12,206 nucleotides of DNA from Acidobacteriaceae bacterium (GTDB taxonomy: Bacteria; Acidobacteriota; Terriglobia; Terriglobales; SbA1), in contig JAFAGX010000402.1 in NCBI GenBank assembly GCA_019237515.1, positions 1 through 12,206 of the forward strand, given 5' to 3'. Below the pieces are notes generated by a model. It was given only the letters and a program-made list of their open reading frames with translations. It did not search any database and was not told the DNA's origin. The position numbers and the translations under genes are program-made. Below, piece by piece: positions 1-6,174 of the stretch (positions are counted from its first letter, which is position 1; each line of letters begins with the position of its first letter).

Positions 1-813
1 GACCGCGCCGAAGTTGATAGAGTCTCCCTCGCGATATTTGTTTACGGCGTGATACACACGCTGGTTTAATTCATCCCATTGACTTGCAGGCACACGCTCC
101 AAAAGCGGAAGAAAGGGCGTGGAAACGGCACGCGCCTGCTCCCACACCTCTTCGGCTGTACCGGGCCACGTCCACCGAACCGTTCGGGTTTCCTCGTGGA
201 TGTCGCCGAAGCCTGCCTTCCGCAGTACCGACGACAGACTCCCCGGCTGTGCGAATTTGAAGGGATCAGGTCCGCCCGGCTTCAAGGCCGGGCCTCCGAC
301 GTGCTCAGCAACTACGCCAAACATCGTCTGCCAATACGGCTGTTCAAAAGACCCCCACACCAGGAAGCAGGCGCGTCCTCCCGGCTTGAGTACGCGGAAT
401 GCCTCGCGAAGCGCTCCAACAGCATCCTCGAAGAACATCACTCCAAAACGGCTGGTGATCAGATCAAAAGTTGTATCGGGAAAAGGCAACTGGTGCGCAT
501 CGGCTTCCCGAAAAGAGATATTTGTCAGGCTGCGCTGACGCGCTCGTTCGGCGGCTATCTCCAACAGTTCCGAACTCAAATCCAGAGCAGTGACGTTTCC
601 CTCAGGCCCGACACGGGATGCAAGGGTGATTGCCGGCTCTCCGGTGCCGCTTGCCAAATCCAAGACCTTCGTGCCCGTCTGCGGCTCCGCATAATCCACG
701 AGCGCGTTCGTGACACCAAGGCCCATCGCCCCCGATTTCGATTTCCACTTCTCGGAAGCGAGCAGGCGATACGATGATCCCCACTGCTGCGTGGATCGTT
801 GTGCTGCGCTCAT
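1..813 (-). CDS. Class I SAM-dependent methyltransferase (3' end beyond window)
   Basis: Reading the minus strand from an ATG at 813 gives 271 codons open to position 1, so the C-terminus lies outside the window. The Rossmann-fold methyltransferase motifs are clear. Motif I is VLDLASGTGEP (about residues 50-60), with an acidic end of strand 2 at Asp78 (TALDLS). FREADAHQLPF (101-111) is the UbiE/Methyltransf_11-type motif, FDLITSRFGVMFF is at 116-128, and LKPGG is at 142-146. The family transfers a methyl group from S-adenosylmethionine to a small molecule or protein; the substrate cannot be read from sequence. The start lies 9 bp after the rsfS stop, so co-transcription with nadD-rsfS is likely. 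No clear Shine-Dalgarno sequence precedes the ATG. It is not RlmH (a SPOUT fold), the gene often found next to rsfS. The UbiE-like resemblance does not prove a quinone role. Confidence 0.9.
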   Translation of the reverse strand, partial: MSAAQRSTQQWGSSYRLLASEKWKSKSGAMGLGVTNALVDYAEPQTGTKVLDLASGTGEPAITLASRVGPEGNVTALDLSSELLEIAAERARQRSLTNISFREADAHQLPFPDTTFDLITSRFGVMFFEDAVGALREAFRVLKPGGRACFLVWGSFEQPYWQTMFGVVAEHVGGPALKPGGPDPFKFAQPGSLSSVLRKAGFGDIHEETRTVRWTWPGTAEEVWEQARAVSTPFLPLLERVPASQWDELNQRVYHAVNKYREGDSINFGAV

Positions 814-822
814 ATTGTCTAA

Positions 823-1236
823 CTATGCCCGTTTGCGCGTGCTAGCCCGTGCGCCCGTTCGTCGGGTTTGGGCGCGCGTCAAATCAGAAAGCTCAAGCCG
901 CTTGGCGGACTTCCAGAGCCTCTCCAGATCGTAGAATCGTCGCGATTTCTCCGAAAAAACATGGACCACGAAATCCACGTAGTCCAGCAGCACCCATTCG
1001 GCCTGCTTGTAGCCTTCCACATGGGTTGGCCGCATGCCTTCCTTCTTCAGCCGCTCTTCGACTTCATCTGAGATAGCCTGGATTTGCCGGGGGTTAGTTC
1101 CGCTGCACACCACGAAATAGTCGGTAAACGCTCCCGATCCTTTTTCCAATTCAAGAATTGTGACGTCTTCGGCTTTCTTTTCCTGGCACGCGTTAATCGC
1201 TTCTGCTACTTGCCTTTTGACTTCGTTCTTCTTCAT
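823..1236 (-). CDS. rsfS: Ribosomal silencing factor RsfS (Iojap/YbeB family)
   Basis: This 137-residue protein is the DUF143/Iojap family member RsfS. The family binds ribosomal protein L14 on the 50S subunit, blocks joining with 30S, and slows translation in starvation or stationary phase. Diagnostic stretches are TDYFVVCSGTNPRQ (38-51), EGYKQAEWVLLDY (74-86) and VHVFSEKSRRFYDLERLW (91-108). The core is full length. About 22 extra C-terminal residues (116-137) are rich in Arg and Ala (TRRTGARASTRKRA) and look like a disordered basic tail. The gene follows nadD by 79 bp on the same strand, a widely conserved pairing, and precedes the methyltransferase by 9 bp. The ATG at 1236 gives the normal N-terminus (MKKNEVKRQVAEAI); no strong ribosome binding site is visible. 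Confidence 0.96.
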   Translation of the reverse strand: MKKNEVKRQVAEAINACQEKKAEDVTILELEKGSGAFTDYFVVCSGTNPRQIQAISDEVEERLKKEGMRPTHVEGYKQAEWVLLDYVDFVVHVFSEKSRRFYDLERLWKSAKRLELSDLTRAQTRRTGARASTRKRA

Positions 1237-1315
1237 TCAGTGTAGGGCCCGTTCTTGTTGGCCGTTCGCGTCCATTTTAACGGAGTTGCGGCCGGGCGAC
1301 GAGCAACAGGCCAGG

Positions 1316-2026
1316 CTAACGCCCCCTATATAGGTCCATCTTCTTGATATACCCAGCCACGGCTGGATCCAGGAACCTGGTCAACGCGCGCTTCCCGGAG
1401 ACAGCGTCGCGAATGGCAGTCGCCGAGATGTTTTGCTGAACATTCTCCAGCAAATGGATCGTGACCCCCGGCAGGACCAGGTCTCCTCTGGCCGGCTGTT
1501 TCGAAAAGGGCCTCGTCACTTCAGCTTTGGGACGCAGGATTTCCGGAAGTGCGTTAGCGATGTCGGCCAAAGAATACCCTGGCCGGCTGGCGACGATAAA
1601 CTCACATGAACGAAGCAGGGCTTCGGCCTCATGCCATTTCGCAATGTCATTGAACGCATCGACTCCAATCAGAAAGTAGAGCCGATCGGCTTTTTTCAGC
1701 GACGATTGAAGCCGACGGACCGTGTCAATCGTGAAATTTGCTGAAGCGATGTTGCTGGATTGTCCCTTTTTTCCACCAAGGTGAGGTGATGCCGTTTCCG
1801 GCGCTTCCAGTAACGAAGGCACGAACGCCTTTTCCGCCATTGTCGCCAGCGCCACCATCGCATAACGGTGAACGTAGTCCGTAACTTGAGTTCGCTTGTG
1901 GGGCGGAATCCCTGCAGGAACGAAATAGATCCGCCCCAATGCGAAGCGCTCCATCGCCGCGCGTGCCAAGGCGGTGTGGCCGAGATGGATGGGATCGAAC
2001 GTTCCCCCGAATAATCCGATGTTCAT
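1316..2026 (-). CDS. nadD: Nicotinate-nucleotide adenylyltransferase NadD
   Basis: NadD adenylates nicotinate mononucleotide with ATP to give deamido-NAD, a late step of cytoplasmic NAD biosynthesis. The protein opens with the nucleotidyltransferase signature GGTFDPIHLGH (residues 7-17), followed by VPAGIPPHK (36-44), TIDTVRRL (99-106), FLIGVDAFNDIAKWH (118-132) and the ATP-binding NISATAIR (199-206). I start at ATG 2026 because MNIGLFGGTF is the usual N-terminus. An in-frame ATG at 2059 would add 11 residues (MAAGISIAWKI) not typical of the family. At 236 residues it is longer than common NadD proteins (about 190-215). The excess sits near 72-97 (around PHLGGKKGQSSN) and 165-185. It heads the leftward cluster with rsfS. 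A weak purine stretch (TGGAAAATA) precedes the ATG. Confidence 0.95.
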   Translation of the reverse strand: MNIGLFGGTFDPIHLGHTALARAAMERFALGRIYFVPAGIPPHKRTQVTDYVHRYAMVALATMAEKAFVPSLLEAPETASPHLGGKKGQSSNIASANFTIDTVRRLQSSLKKADRLYFLIGVDAFNDIAKWHEAEALLRSCEFIVASRPGYSLADIANALPEILRPKAEVTRPFSKQPARGDLVLPGVTIHLLENVQQNISATAIRDAVSGKRALTRFLDPAVAGYIKKMDLYRGR

Positions 2027-2083
2027 TATTTTCCAGGCAATGCTAATGCCAGCTGCCAAGCCGTTGCCAGTGTTGGTTCAGAT

Positions 2084-2102
2084 TCCAAAAATTTTTTCTG
2101 GA
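2084..2102. promoter_or_regulatory. AT-rich dyad in divergent intergenic region, candidate operator
   Basis: TCCAAAAATTTTTTCTGGA is a 19-bp imperfect palindrome. TCCA/TGGA ends flank an A/T core, and the only mismatches are one pair in each half-site interior plus the centre. It lies 58 bp upstream of the nadD ATG and 150 bp upstream of the kinase ATG, where a regulator of either gene could bind. The rest of 2027-2251 shows no RNA gene and no convincing -35/-10 pair. The site may also just be a locally bent AT-rich stretch. Confidence 0.25.
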
Positions 2103-2251
2103 AAGACAATTCACACACCAGCTTTGTTGTACATTCAGCGCACGCCATCGTCCTGATGGGCTTGTCCTTCCGGCCAGTGCCCACCTAGCCAATTCTTCAC
2201 GAACCCTCGTAACTGGTCGAGTGCCATTACGGGGAAATAGATTGGATTTGT

Positions 2252-4507
2252 ATGCGGCTCCCCCTGCTCCGCACACGTCATATTTCTCCGTCTCGGGCGC
2301 CTATCCTCCGATACGGCGTCGCTGTCCTTAGCGTTATTCTCGCCCTGATTCCAGCGCTGATGCTTTCCGATGTGGTGGAAAGCCGGCTGCTGGTGTTTGC
2401 AGTGGCGATCATGGTCAGCGCCTGGTATGGCGGATGGAAGCCTGGCTTGGTCGCGACCTCATTCGCGCTGACGGTCAGCAGCTACTTTTCGCTCGCGGGA
2501 AGACACTCGCAGGCCGAGTACCGCACCGCCATCATACATCTCACGCTTTTCGTCTTTGTGGCACTGCTGATCTGCTGGTTTAATGGTGCCTTGCGCTCAG
2601 CCCAGGAGGGCTTGCGCCGCTCGGAAGTCAATTTCCGCTCACTGGTCACCAATGCCCCGTATGGAATTTGCCGCTGCGACGCGGCGGGAGTTCTGCTCAG
2701 CGCAAATCCCGCGCTGGTTACAATTTTGGGCTACAGCTCAAGTTCTGAACTCATCGGCCGCAGCTTGCCGACTCTGTACGCCGAGTCGCAACAGTGGTTC
2801 ACGGCAGCGGATTATTTCCGCTCGTCCCAGCGATTCACCGGCCTCATAGCAGAATGGCTTCGTAAAGATGGCAGCACGATCATCGCGCGTCTCTCCGGCC
2901 GCACGATCCACGACGAGAAAAACACCACCTTCTTTGAACTGTTTGCTGAAGACATAACCGAACGCCGTACCCTCGAACAACAACTCCGGCAGGCCCAGAA
3001 GATGGAGGCCGTGGGTCGCCTCGCGGGAGGCATTGCTCACGATTTCAATAATCTTTTAATGGTTATTTCCGGCTATTGCGAGTTTCTGCTGGAACGAATC
3101 GGCCCGGATCCCGCGGTGCGTGGACCGGCTCAGGAGATTGCCAAGGCGGCCAAGCGTGCAACTTCGCTTACCGTTCAGTTGCTGGCCTTCTCGCGCAAGC
3201 AGATGCTCGCGCCCAAGCTCCTCGATTTGAATGCCGTCGTGACTGAAAACCTGAAACTGCTCACGCGCCTGATTGGTGAAGATATTGATCTCGTTATGAT
3301 TCCGGGCGGCGACCTCGGGCTGGTTAAAGCGGATCCCGGTCAAATCGAGCAGGTGATCATGAATCTTGCGGTCAACGCACGCGACGCTATGCCCCGTGGC
3401 GGAAATCTCGTGATCGAAACCGCCAACGTCAGGCTTGACGAGAGTTATACGCGTACGCACGCCGGAGTCGAGCCCGGCGAATACGTAATGATCGCGGTGA
3501 GCGACACCGGCGTCGGCATGGACCCGGAAACACAAACCCACATTTTCGAACCGTTCTTTACCACCAAAGGGCCGAAAGGGACCGGCCTTGGCCTATCTAC
3601 GGTTTACGGAATCATCAAGCAGAGCGGAGGTTACATCTGGGTGTACAGCGAACTCAACAAGGGCACTACGTTCAAGGTCTATCTCCCCCGCGTCAGTGGA
3701 GCTGGCGAAGCGATCGCTCCGCAAGTGCTTGCGCCGGTCGCCGAGGCTGCGCAGGGGCACGAGACCATTCTTCTTGTGGAGGATGAAAGCACGGTCCGCG
3801 AACTCACACAACAATACCTGCAAGCGCAGGGCTACACGGTTTTTGAGGCCGCCGATCCCAATATCGCATTGCAGATATCGGCGGCGCACTCCGGCGCCAT
3901 TCATTTGCTGCTCACGGATGTAATCATGCCGGGGATGAACGGGCGCGAGTTGGCCCAGCGCATTACGGCCACCCGCTCGGAAACGCGCGTGCTCTTCATG
4001 TCTGGCTACACGGAGAACGCGATTGGCCACAACGGTACGCTGGAACCCGGAATTAATCTCTTGCAGAAGCCATTCACCTTACCCTCGCTCCGAGCCAGGG
4101 TGCGGCAGGCGCTCGACACGCCAATCATCCAGGAGTCTGCTATGTCCACTGCTTTAAGCGAAGCGTCTTCGGCAAAGCGCAAGCCATTTCGGGCACAACG
4201 GTTCAAGCTCAACCTGCCCTTGCGCTATCGCGAAATCGGGCAACGCGATTGGCGGGCCGGCACTACGGAAAACATTAGCCGTTCGGGGCTCTTGTTCCGT
4301 GCAGAAGAGGCGATCGCACCCAGCGTTCAACTGGAGATCAATCTGGTGTTACCGGCGGAAATCGCAGGTCTCGCCTCGACTGAAGTCATGTGCCGGGGCG
4401 AAGTGGTACGTAACATCGACGCCGAAACACCTGCAATGAGTCCTGCGCTCGCGGCGAAAATCGTTCAATATCATTTTCAACACGGGTCCCGAATTGGCGA
4501 AGCGTAA
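2252..4507 (+). CDS. Membrane-bound PAS hybrid histidine kinase with receiver and C-terminal PilZ domain
   Basis: A 751-residue hybrid sensor kinase. About four hydrophobic segments lie between residues 20 and 110 (roughly 20-38, 46-60, 64-82, 93-111), arranged like a DUF4118/KdpD-type anchor. A PAS domain follows at about 122-238. The HisKA domain has the phosphoacceptor His263 in GGIAHDFNNLL. The ATPase domain has an N box (NLAVNARDAMP, 371-381), G1 DTGVGMD (418-424), F box FEPFFTTK (432-439) and G2 GTGLGLS (443-449). The receiver (about 504-622) has acidic residues E510/D511, phosphoacceptor Asp556 (LLLTDVIMPGMNG), Ser584 and Lys606 (QKPF). All catalytic residues are present, so phosphorelay His263 to Asp556 is likely. 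The PilZ-like end (about 643-745) keeps NISRSG (674-679). The Arg motif is ambiguous: an RxxxR spacing exists at R643-R647, but alignment on LPLRY puts Phe646 at the first Arg position and R650 at the second. The signal is unknown. No good Shine-Dalgarno sequence precedes the ATG. Confidence 0.93.
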   Translation: MRLPLLRTRHISPSRAPILRYGVAVLSVILALIPALMLSDVVESRLLVFAVAIMVSAWYGGWKPGLVATSFALTVSSYFSLAGRHSQAEYRTAIIHLTLFVFVALLICWFNGALRSAQEGLRRSEVNFRSLVTNAPYGICRCDAAGVLLSANPALVTILGYSSSSELIGRSLPTLYAESQQWFTAADYFRSSQRFTGLIAEWLRKDGSTIIARLSGRTIHDEKNTTFFELFAEDITERRTLEQQLRQAQKMEAVGRLAGGIAHDFNNLLMVISGYCEFLLERIGPDPAVRGPAQEIAKAAKRATSLTVQLLAFSRKQMLAPKLLDLNAVVTENLKLLTRLIGEDIDLVMIPGGDLGLVKADPGQIEQVIMNLAVNARDAMPRGGNLVIETANVRLDESYTRTHAGVEPGEYVMIAVSDTGVGMDPETQTHIFEPFFTTKGPKGTGLGLSTVYGIIKQSGGYIWVYSELNKGTTFKVYLPRVSGAGEAIAPQVLAPVAEAAQGHETILLVEDESTVRELTQQYLQAQGYTVFEAADPNIALQISAAHSGAIHLLLTDVIMPGMNGRELAQRITATRSETRVLFMSGYTENAIGHNGTLEPGINLLQKPFTLPSLRARVRQALDTPIIQESAMSTALSEASSAKRKPFRAQRFKLNLPLRYREIGQRDWRAGTTENISRSGLLFRAEEAIAPSVQLEINLVLPAEIAGLASTEVMCRGEVVRNIDAETPAMSPALAAKIVQYHFQHGSRIGEA
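4131..4144 (+). promoter_or_regulatory. Internal Shine-Dalgarno and in-frame ATG before the PilZ domain
   Basis: AGGAG at 4131-4135 is followed after 6 nt by ATG at 4142, which is codon 631 of the kinase in the same frame. Initiation here would make a free PilZ protein of about 121 residues (MSTALSEASSAKRKPF...). It falls exactly in the linker between receiver and PilZ domains. It is a better ribosome binding site than the one at the kinase start. It may be functional, a relic of a gene fusion, or chance. Confidence 0.4.
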
Positions 4508-4528
4508 GGCCCGAAGAGGAACGGGCCT
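4507..4528 (+). terminator. GC-rich hairpin at the kinase stop codon, possible terminator
   Basis: AGGCCCG (4507-4513) pairs with CGGGCCT (4522-4528) around an 8-nt purine loop (AAGAGGAA), beginning on the last base of the TAA stop. The 7-bp stem is stable, but it is followed by AAACGG rather than a U tract. It is therefore not a canonical intrinsic terminator. It may protect the mRNA 3' end or act with Rho. Confidence 0.35.
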
Positions 4529-4570
4529 AAACGGTCCGGCAATACAGCGGTAGGGCATCCCGTTGGCCGT

Positions 4571-4587
4571 GCTAAAATCGATTTAGC
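4571..4587 (+). promoter_or_regulatory. Candidate extended -10 overlapping an inverted repeat, upstream of the zinc-ribbon gene
   Basis: TGCTAAAAT (4570-4578) matches an extended -10 (TGnTATAAT) at all but one of the specified bases. No -35 hexamer is evident 17 bp upstream, as can happen with extended -10 promoters. The same bases form an inverted repeat, GCTAAA-ATCGA-TTTAGC (4571-4587), which could be an operator. Transcription starting about 7 nt downstream of the -10 would leave a leader of roughly 18 nt before the ATG at 4603, which has no Shine-Dalgarno sequence. Confidence 0.35.
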
Positions 4588-4602
4588 TGCTTTTTCCCAA
4601 CG

Positions 4603-5724
4603 ATGCTCCCAGACGTCCAGAACCTCATCGAACTGCAACAAGTCGACCGCGAAATCCTGCGCCTCAAAGAAGAAATTGCCGCTCTACCCAAGCGTGTCAC
4701 GGTGATTGAGGCCAAGCTGGCCGGAACCAAAGCCGTCATGGAGAAGGCAAAAGCCGCCATCAAAGCGGATGAAGCATCACGCAGGAAATATGAAACCGCT
4801 ATTCAGGACCTGCAGCAAAAAATTTCCAAATACCGCGATCAGTCGCTTGACGTAAAAACCAACGAACAATACAGAGCTCTATTGCACGAAATTCAGTTCG
4901 CCGAACAGGACATCCGCATCAACGAAGACCGGATTCTCGAACTGATGGTCAATGCTGAGACACGTGAAAAAGACGTCAAGGCAGCAGAACGGGAACTGAA
5001 GGAAGAGACAGCTGAAATTGAGAAGGAAAAGGCCGATGCTCGCCAGCGCACCGCTGAAGACGAAAAGCAGCTAGCCGAGTGGAATGCCAAGCGGGACAAG
5101 CTGCGCTCGGGTGTCGAGGCCGACCTGCTTCGCCAGTACGACCGCGTCTCGAAGCACCGCGGAACGGGCATTTCGGAAGCGCGGGATCACAAATGCATGG
5201 CTTGCCAGGTGATGCTGCGTCCTCAGACGTACAACGTAATTCGCACCGGTAAGGAAGTGGTCTTCTGCGACTCCTGCCAACGCATTCTGTATTACGACTC
5301 CAGTCGCGAGAAACCTGTCGAGCCGGTGGTCACGCAAAAGCGCCGCCGTGCCCATCCCAAATTCGAAGCGAATCAGGCTTGGTACTACCGTCCCAATTTT
5401 GAGGAGCATGGGGAAGTGTTGCTGGCCTTTATCAATGACCACGGTCGCTCGCGGCGGCGCATCTTCGACTTGGCCACGGGCCGTGAAATCGGTGACATTC
5501 TCGAACGGGAAGGCGAGTACCGCTTGGCGTTCCCGGAGGATCTAGGCGACTCCATTCGGCTGAACGGTCATTGGAGCGAAGAAGAACTGGATGAATGGGG
5601 AAGAGAACTGCCGACCGTTATTTTGGACGCTCTACACCGCGACCTCGATCTCGCCCGTGCCGAATCAGCGGCATCGCACACTCACGCCGCAGCTGTATCC
5701 CCAGAACACAGCGCCGCCAGCTAA
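4603..5724 (+). CDS. Coiled-coil C4 zinc-ribbon protein (DUF164/zf-RING_7 family) with C-terminal extension
   Basis: This 373-residue protein begins with a long antiparallel coiled coil (about residues 5-180, rich in Glu, Lys, Ala and Arg). A treble-clef/zinc-ribbon module follows with Cys198-x2-Cys201 (CMAC) and Cys222-x2-Cys225 (CDSC). This is the C4-type zinc-ribbon family (DUF164; Chlamydia CdsZ/CT398-like). Known relatives act as coiled-coil adaptors, for example in type III secretion or with sigma-54 in Chlamydia, but the general role is unsettled. The conserved KTNEQYRALLHEIQ (85-98) is typical of the family. Usual members are about 240 residues. Here about 130 more follow a basic linker (QKRRRAHPKF, 245-254): a probable alpha/beta module with aromatic and acidic stretches (about 255-345), then a low-complexity Ala/Ser/His tail. 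I do not recognise that module. The gene follows the kinase by 95 bp but has its own candidate promoter. Confidence 0.88.
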   Translation: MLPDVQNLIELQQVDREILRLKEEIAALPKRVTVIEAKLAGTKAVMEKAKAAIKADEASRRKYETAIQDLQQKISKYRDQSLDVKTNEQYRALLHEIQFAEQDIRINEDRILELMVNAETREKDVKAAERELKEETAEIEKEKADARQRTAEDEKQLAEWNAKRDKLRSGVEADLLRQYDRVSKHRGTGISEARDHKCMACQVMLRPQTYNVIRTGKEVVFCDSCQRILYYDSSREKPVEPVVTQKRRRAHPKFEANQAWYYRPNFEEHGEVLLAFINDHGRSRRRIFDLATGREIGDILEREGEYRLAFPEDLGDSIRLNGHWSEEELDEWGRELPTVILDALHRDLDLARAESAASHTHAAAVSPEHSAAS

Positions 5725-5751
5725 AAACTCGCCGCTCTCGAAATCGCAACT

Positions 5752-5919
5752 CTAATGGGTTACGTATGTCGAGAAGTAGTAAACCAGGACACCGAACAGC
5801 GCTAATCCAGAAATGCCATACGCTGTCAGCACCCACACTCCACGATTTTTGGTTGTGACTGCCGATGACTCGTTGTTCGCGGTCGTTACGGAAGAACTGC
5901 TAAGGGCCCGATCGTCCAT
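5752..5919 (-). CDS. Small single-pass membrane protein, 55 residues
   Basis: The minus strand from ATG 5919 to TAG 5754-5752 encodes 55 residues. A polar Ser/Thr/Asn-rich N-terminus (MDDRALSSSSVTTANNESSA, 1-20) and a basic TTKNR turn (22-26) lead into one hydrophobic helix (about 28-50: VWVLTAYGISGLALFGVLVYY). A short tail ends in TYVTH. The charge pattern (acidic, then Lys/Arg just before the helix) fits insertion in the cytoplasmic membrane; orientation is uncertain. The start is supported by GGAGGT just upstream. No family is recognised. The size suggests a regulatory or structural micro-protein, such as a membrane-complex accessory subunit, but nothing in the sequence fixes the role. It converges on the zinc-ribbon gene with 27 bp between the stops. 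Confidence 0.7.
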   Translation of the reverse strand: MDDRALSSSSVTTANNESSAVTTKNRGVWVLTAYGISGLALFGVLVYYFSTYVTH

Positions 5920-5922
5920 GAA

Positions 5923-5928
5923 ACCTCC
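5923..5928 (-). promoter_or_regulatory. Strong Shine-Dalgarno for the 55-residue membrane protein
   Basis: Read on the minus strand, CGGAGGTTTCATG places GGAGGT directly ahead of the start codon at 5919, with 3-4 nt of spacing. It is the best ribosome binding site in the window at a gene start, and it is the main reason for calling this small gene. Confidence 0.7.
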
Positions 5929-5941
5929 GATTCGGATCTAT

Positions 5942-5983
5942 GACGGAGAACCCGTCGTACAACCCCACACTGCCAGAAGGCAG
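5942..5983. other. Two short hairpins upstream of the small membrane protein gene
   Basis: GACGG-AGAAC-CCGTC (5942-5956) and CTGCC-AGAA-GGCAG (5970-5983) are two perfect 5-bp stems close together. On the minus strand they lie just before the Shine-Dalgarno sequence of the small gene, so they could fold in its leader RNA or mark a binding region. The rest of the 5920-6174 gap is AT-richer than the genes around it, and I see no RNA gene in it. Confidence 0.25.
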
Positions 5984-6160
5984 GTTTATGTTGACGAATG
6001 TTACTACAGAATTACAACTCCGCAACCCGGAAAGTGCTGTAACTTGCAAAATCAGTGTCAATCCCGGACCCTTGCGTTGCATTGGCCAAAAGCCTGATAA
6101 ATCTTTGTTTTTGCGTGGTTTTGTGTGATCTGCATCGCAGACGCCAGGTCAGGGTTGCCG

Positions 6161-6166
6161 TAAACT
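6161..6166 (+). promoter_or_regulatory. Candidate -10 hexamer close to the start of the acyl-CoA synthetase gene
   Basis: TAAACT ends 8 nt before the ATG at 6175. A transcript starting at the usual distance would be nearly leaderless, consistent with only a weak AAGG before the start codon. No good -35 is seen at the expected distance, so this is tentative. Confidence 0.22.
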
Positions 6167-6174
6167 AAGGCGTC

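Noticed and set aside
79..777. 232-codon plus-strand ORF
   Set aside because: It is antisense to the methyltransferase, whose minus-strand frame carries all expected SAM-binding motifs. The plus translation is rich in Arg, Pro and Cys and resembles nothing.
2027..2059. Earlier NadD start at 2059
   Set aside because: The 11 added residues precede the usual MNIGLFGGTF N-terminus and have no family support.
2043..2276. 77-codon minus-strand ORF across the nadD/kinase gap
   Set aside because: It begins inside the kinase gene, overlaps the nadD start, and its composition (Trp, Arg, Ser rich) looks like non-coding sequence.
5940..6128. 62-codon plus-strand ORF in the intergenic region
   Set aside because: It has no ribosome binding site, no hydrophobic or domain pattern, and overlaps the leader region of the minus-strand small gene.
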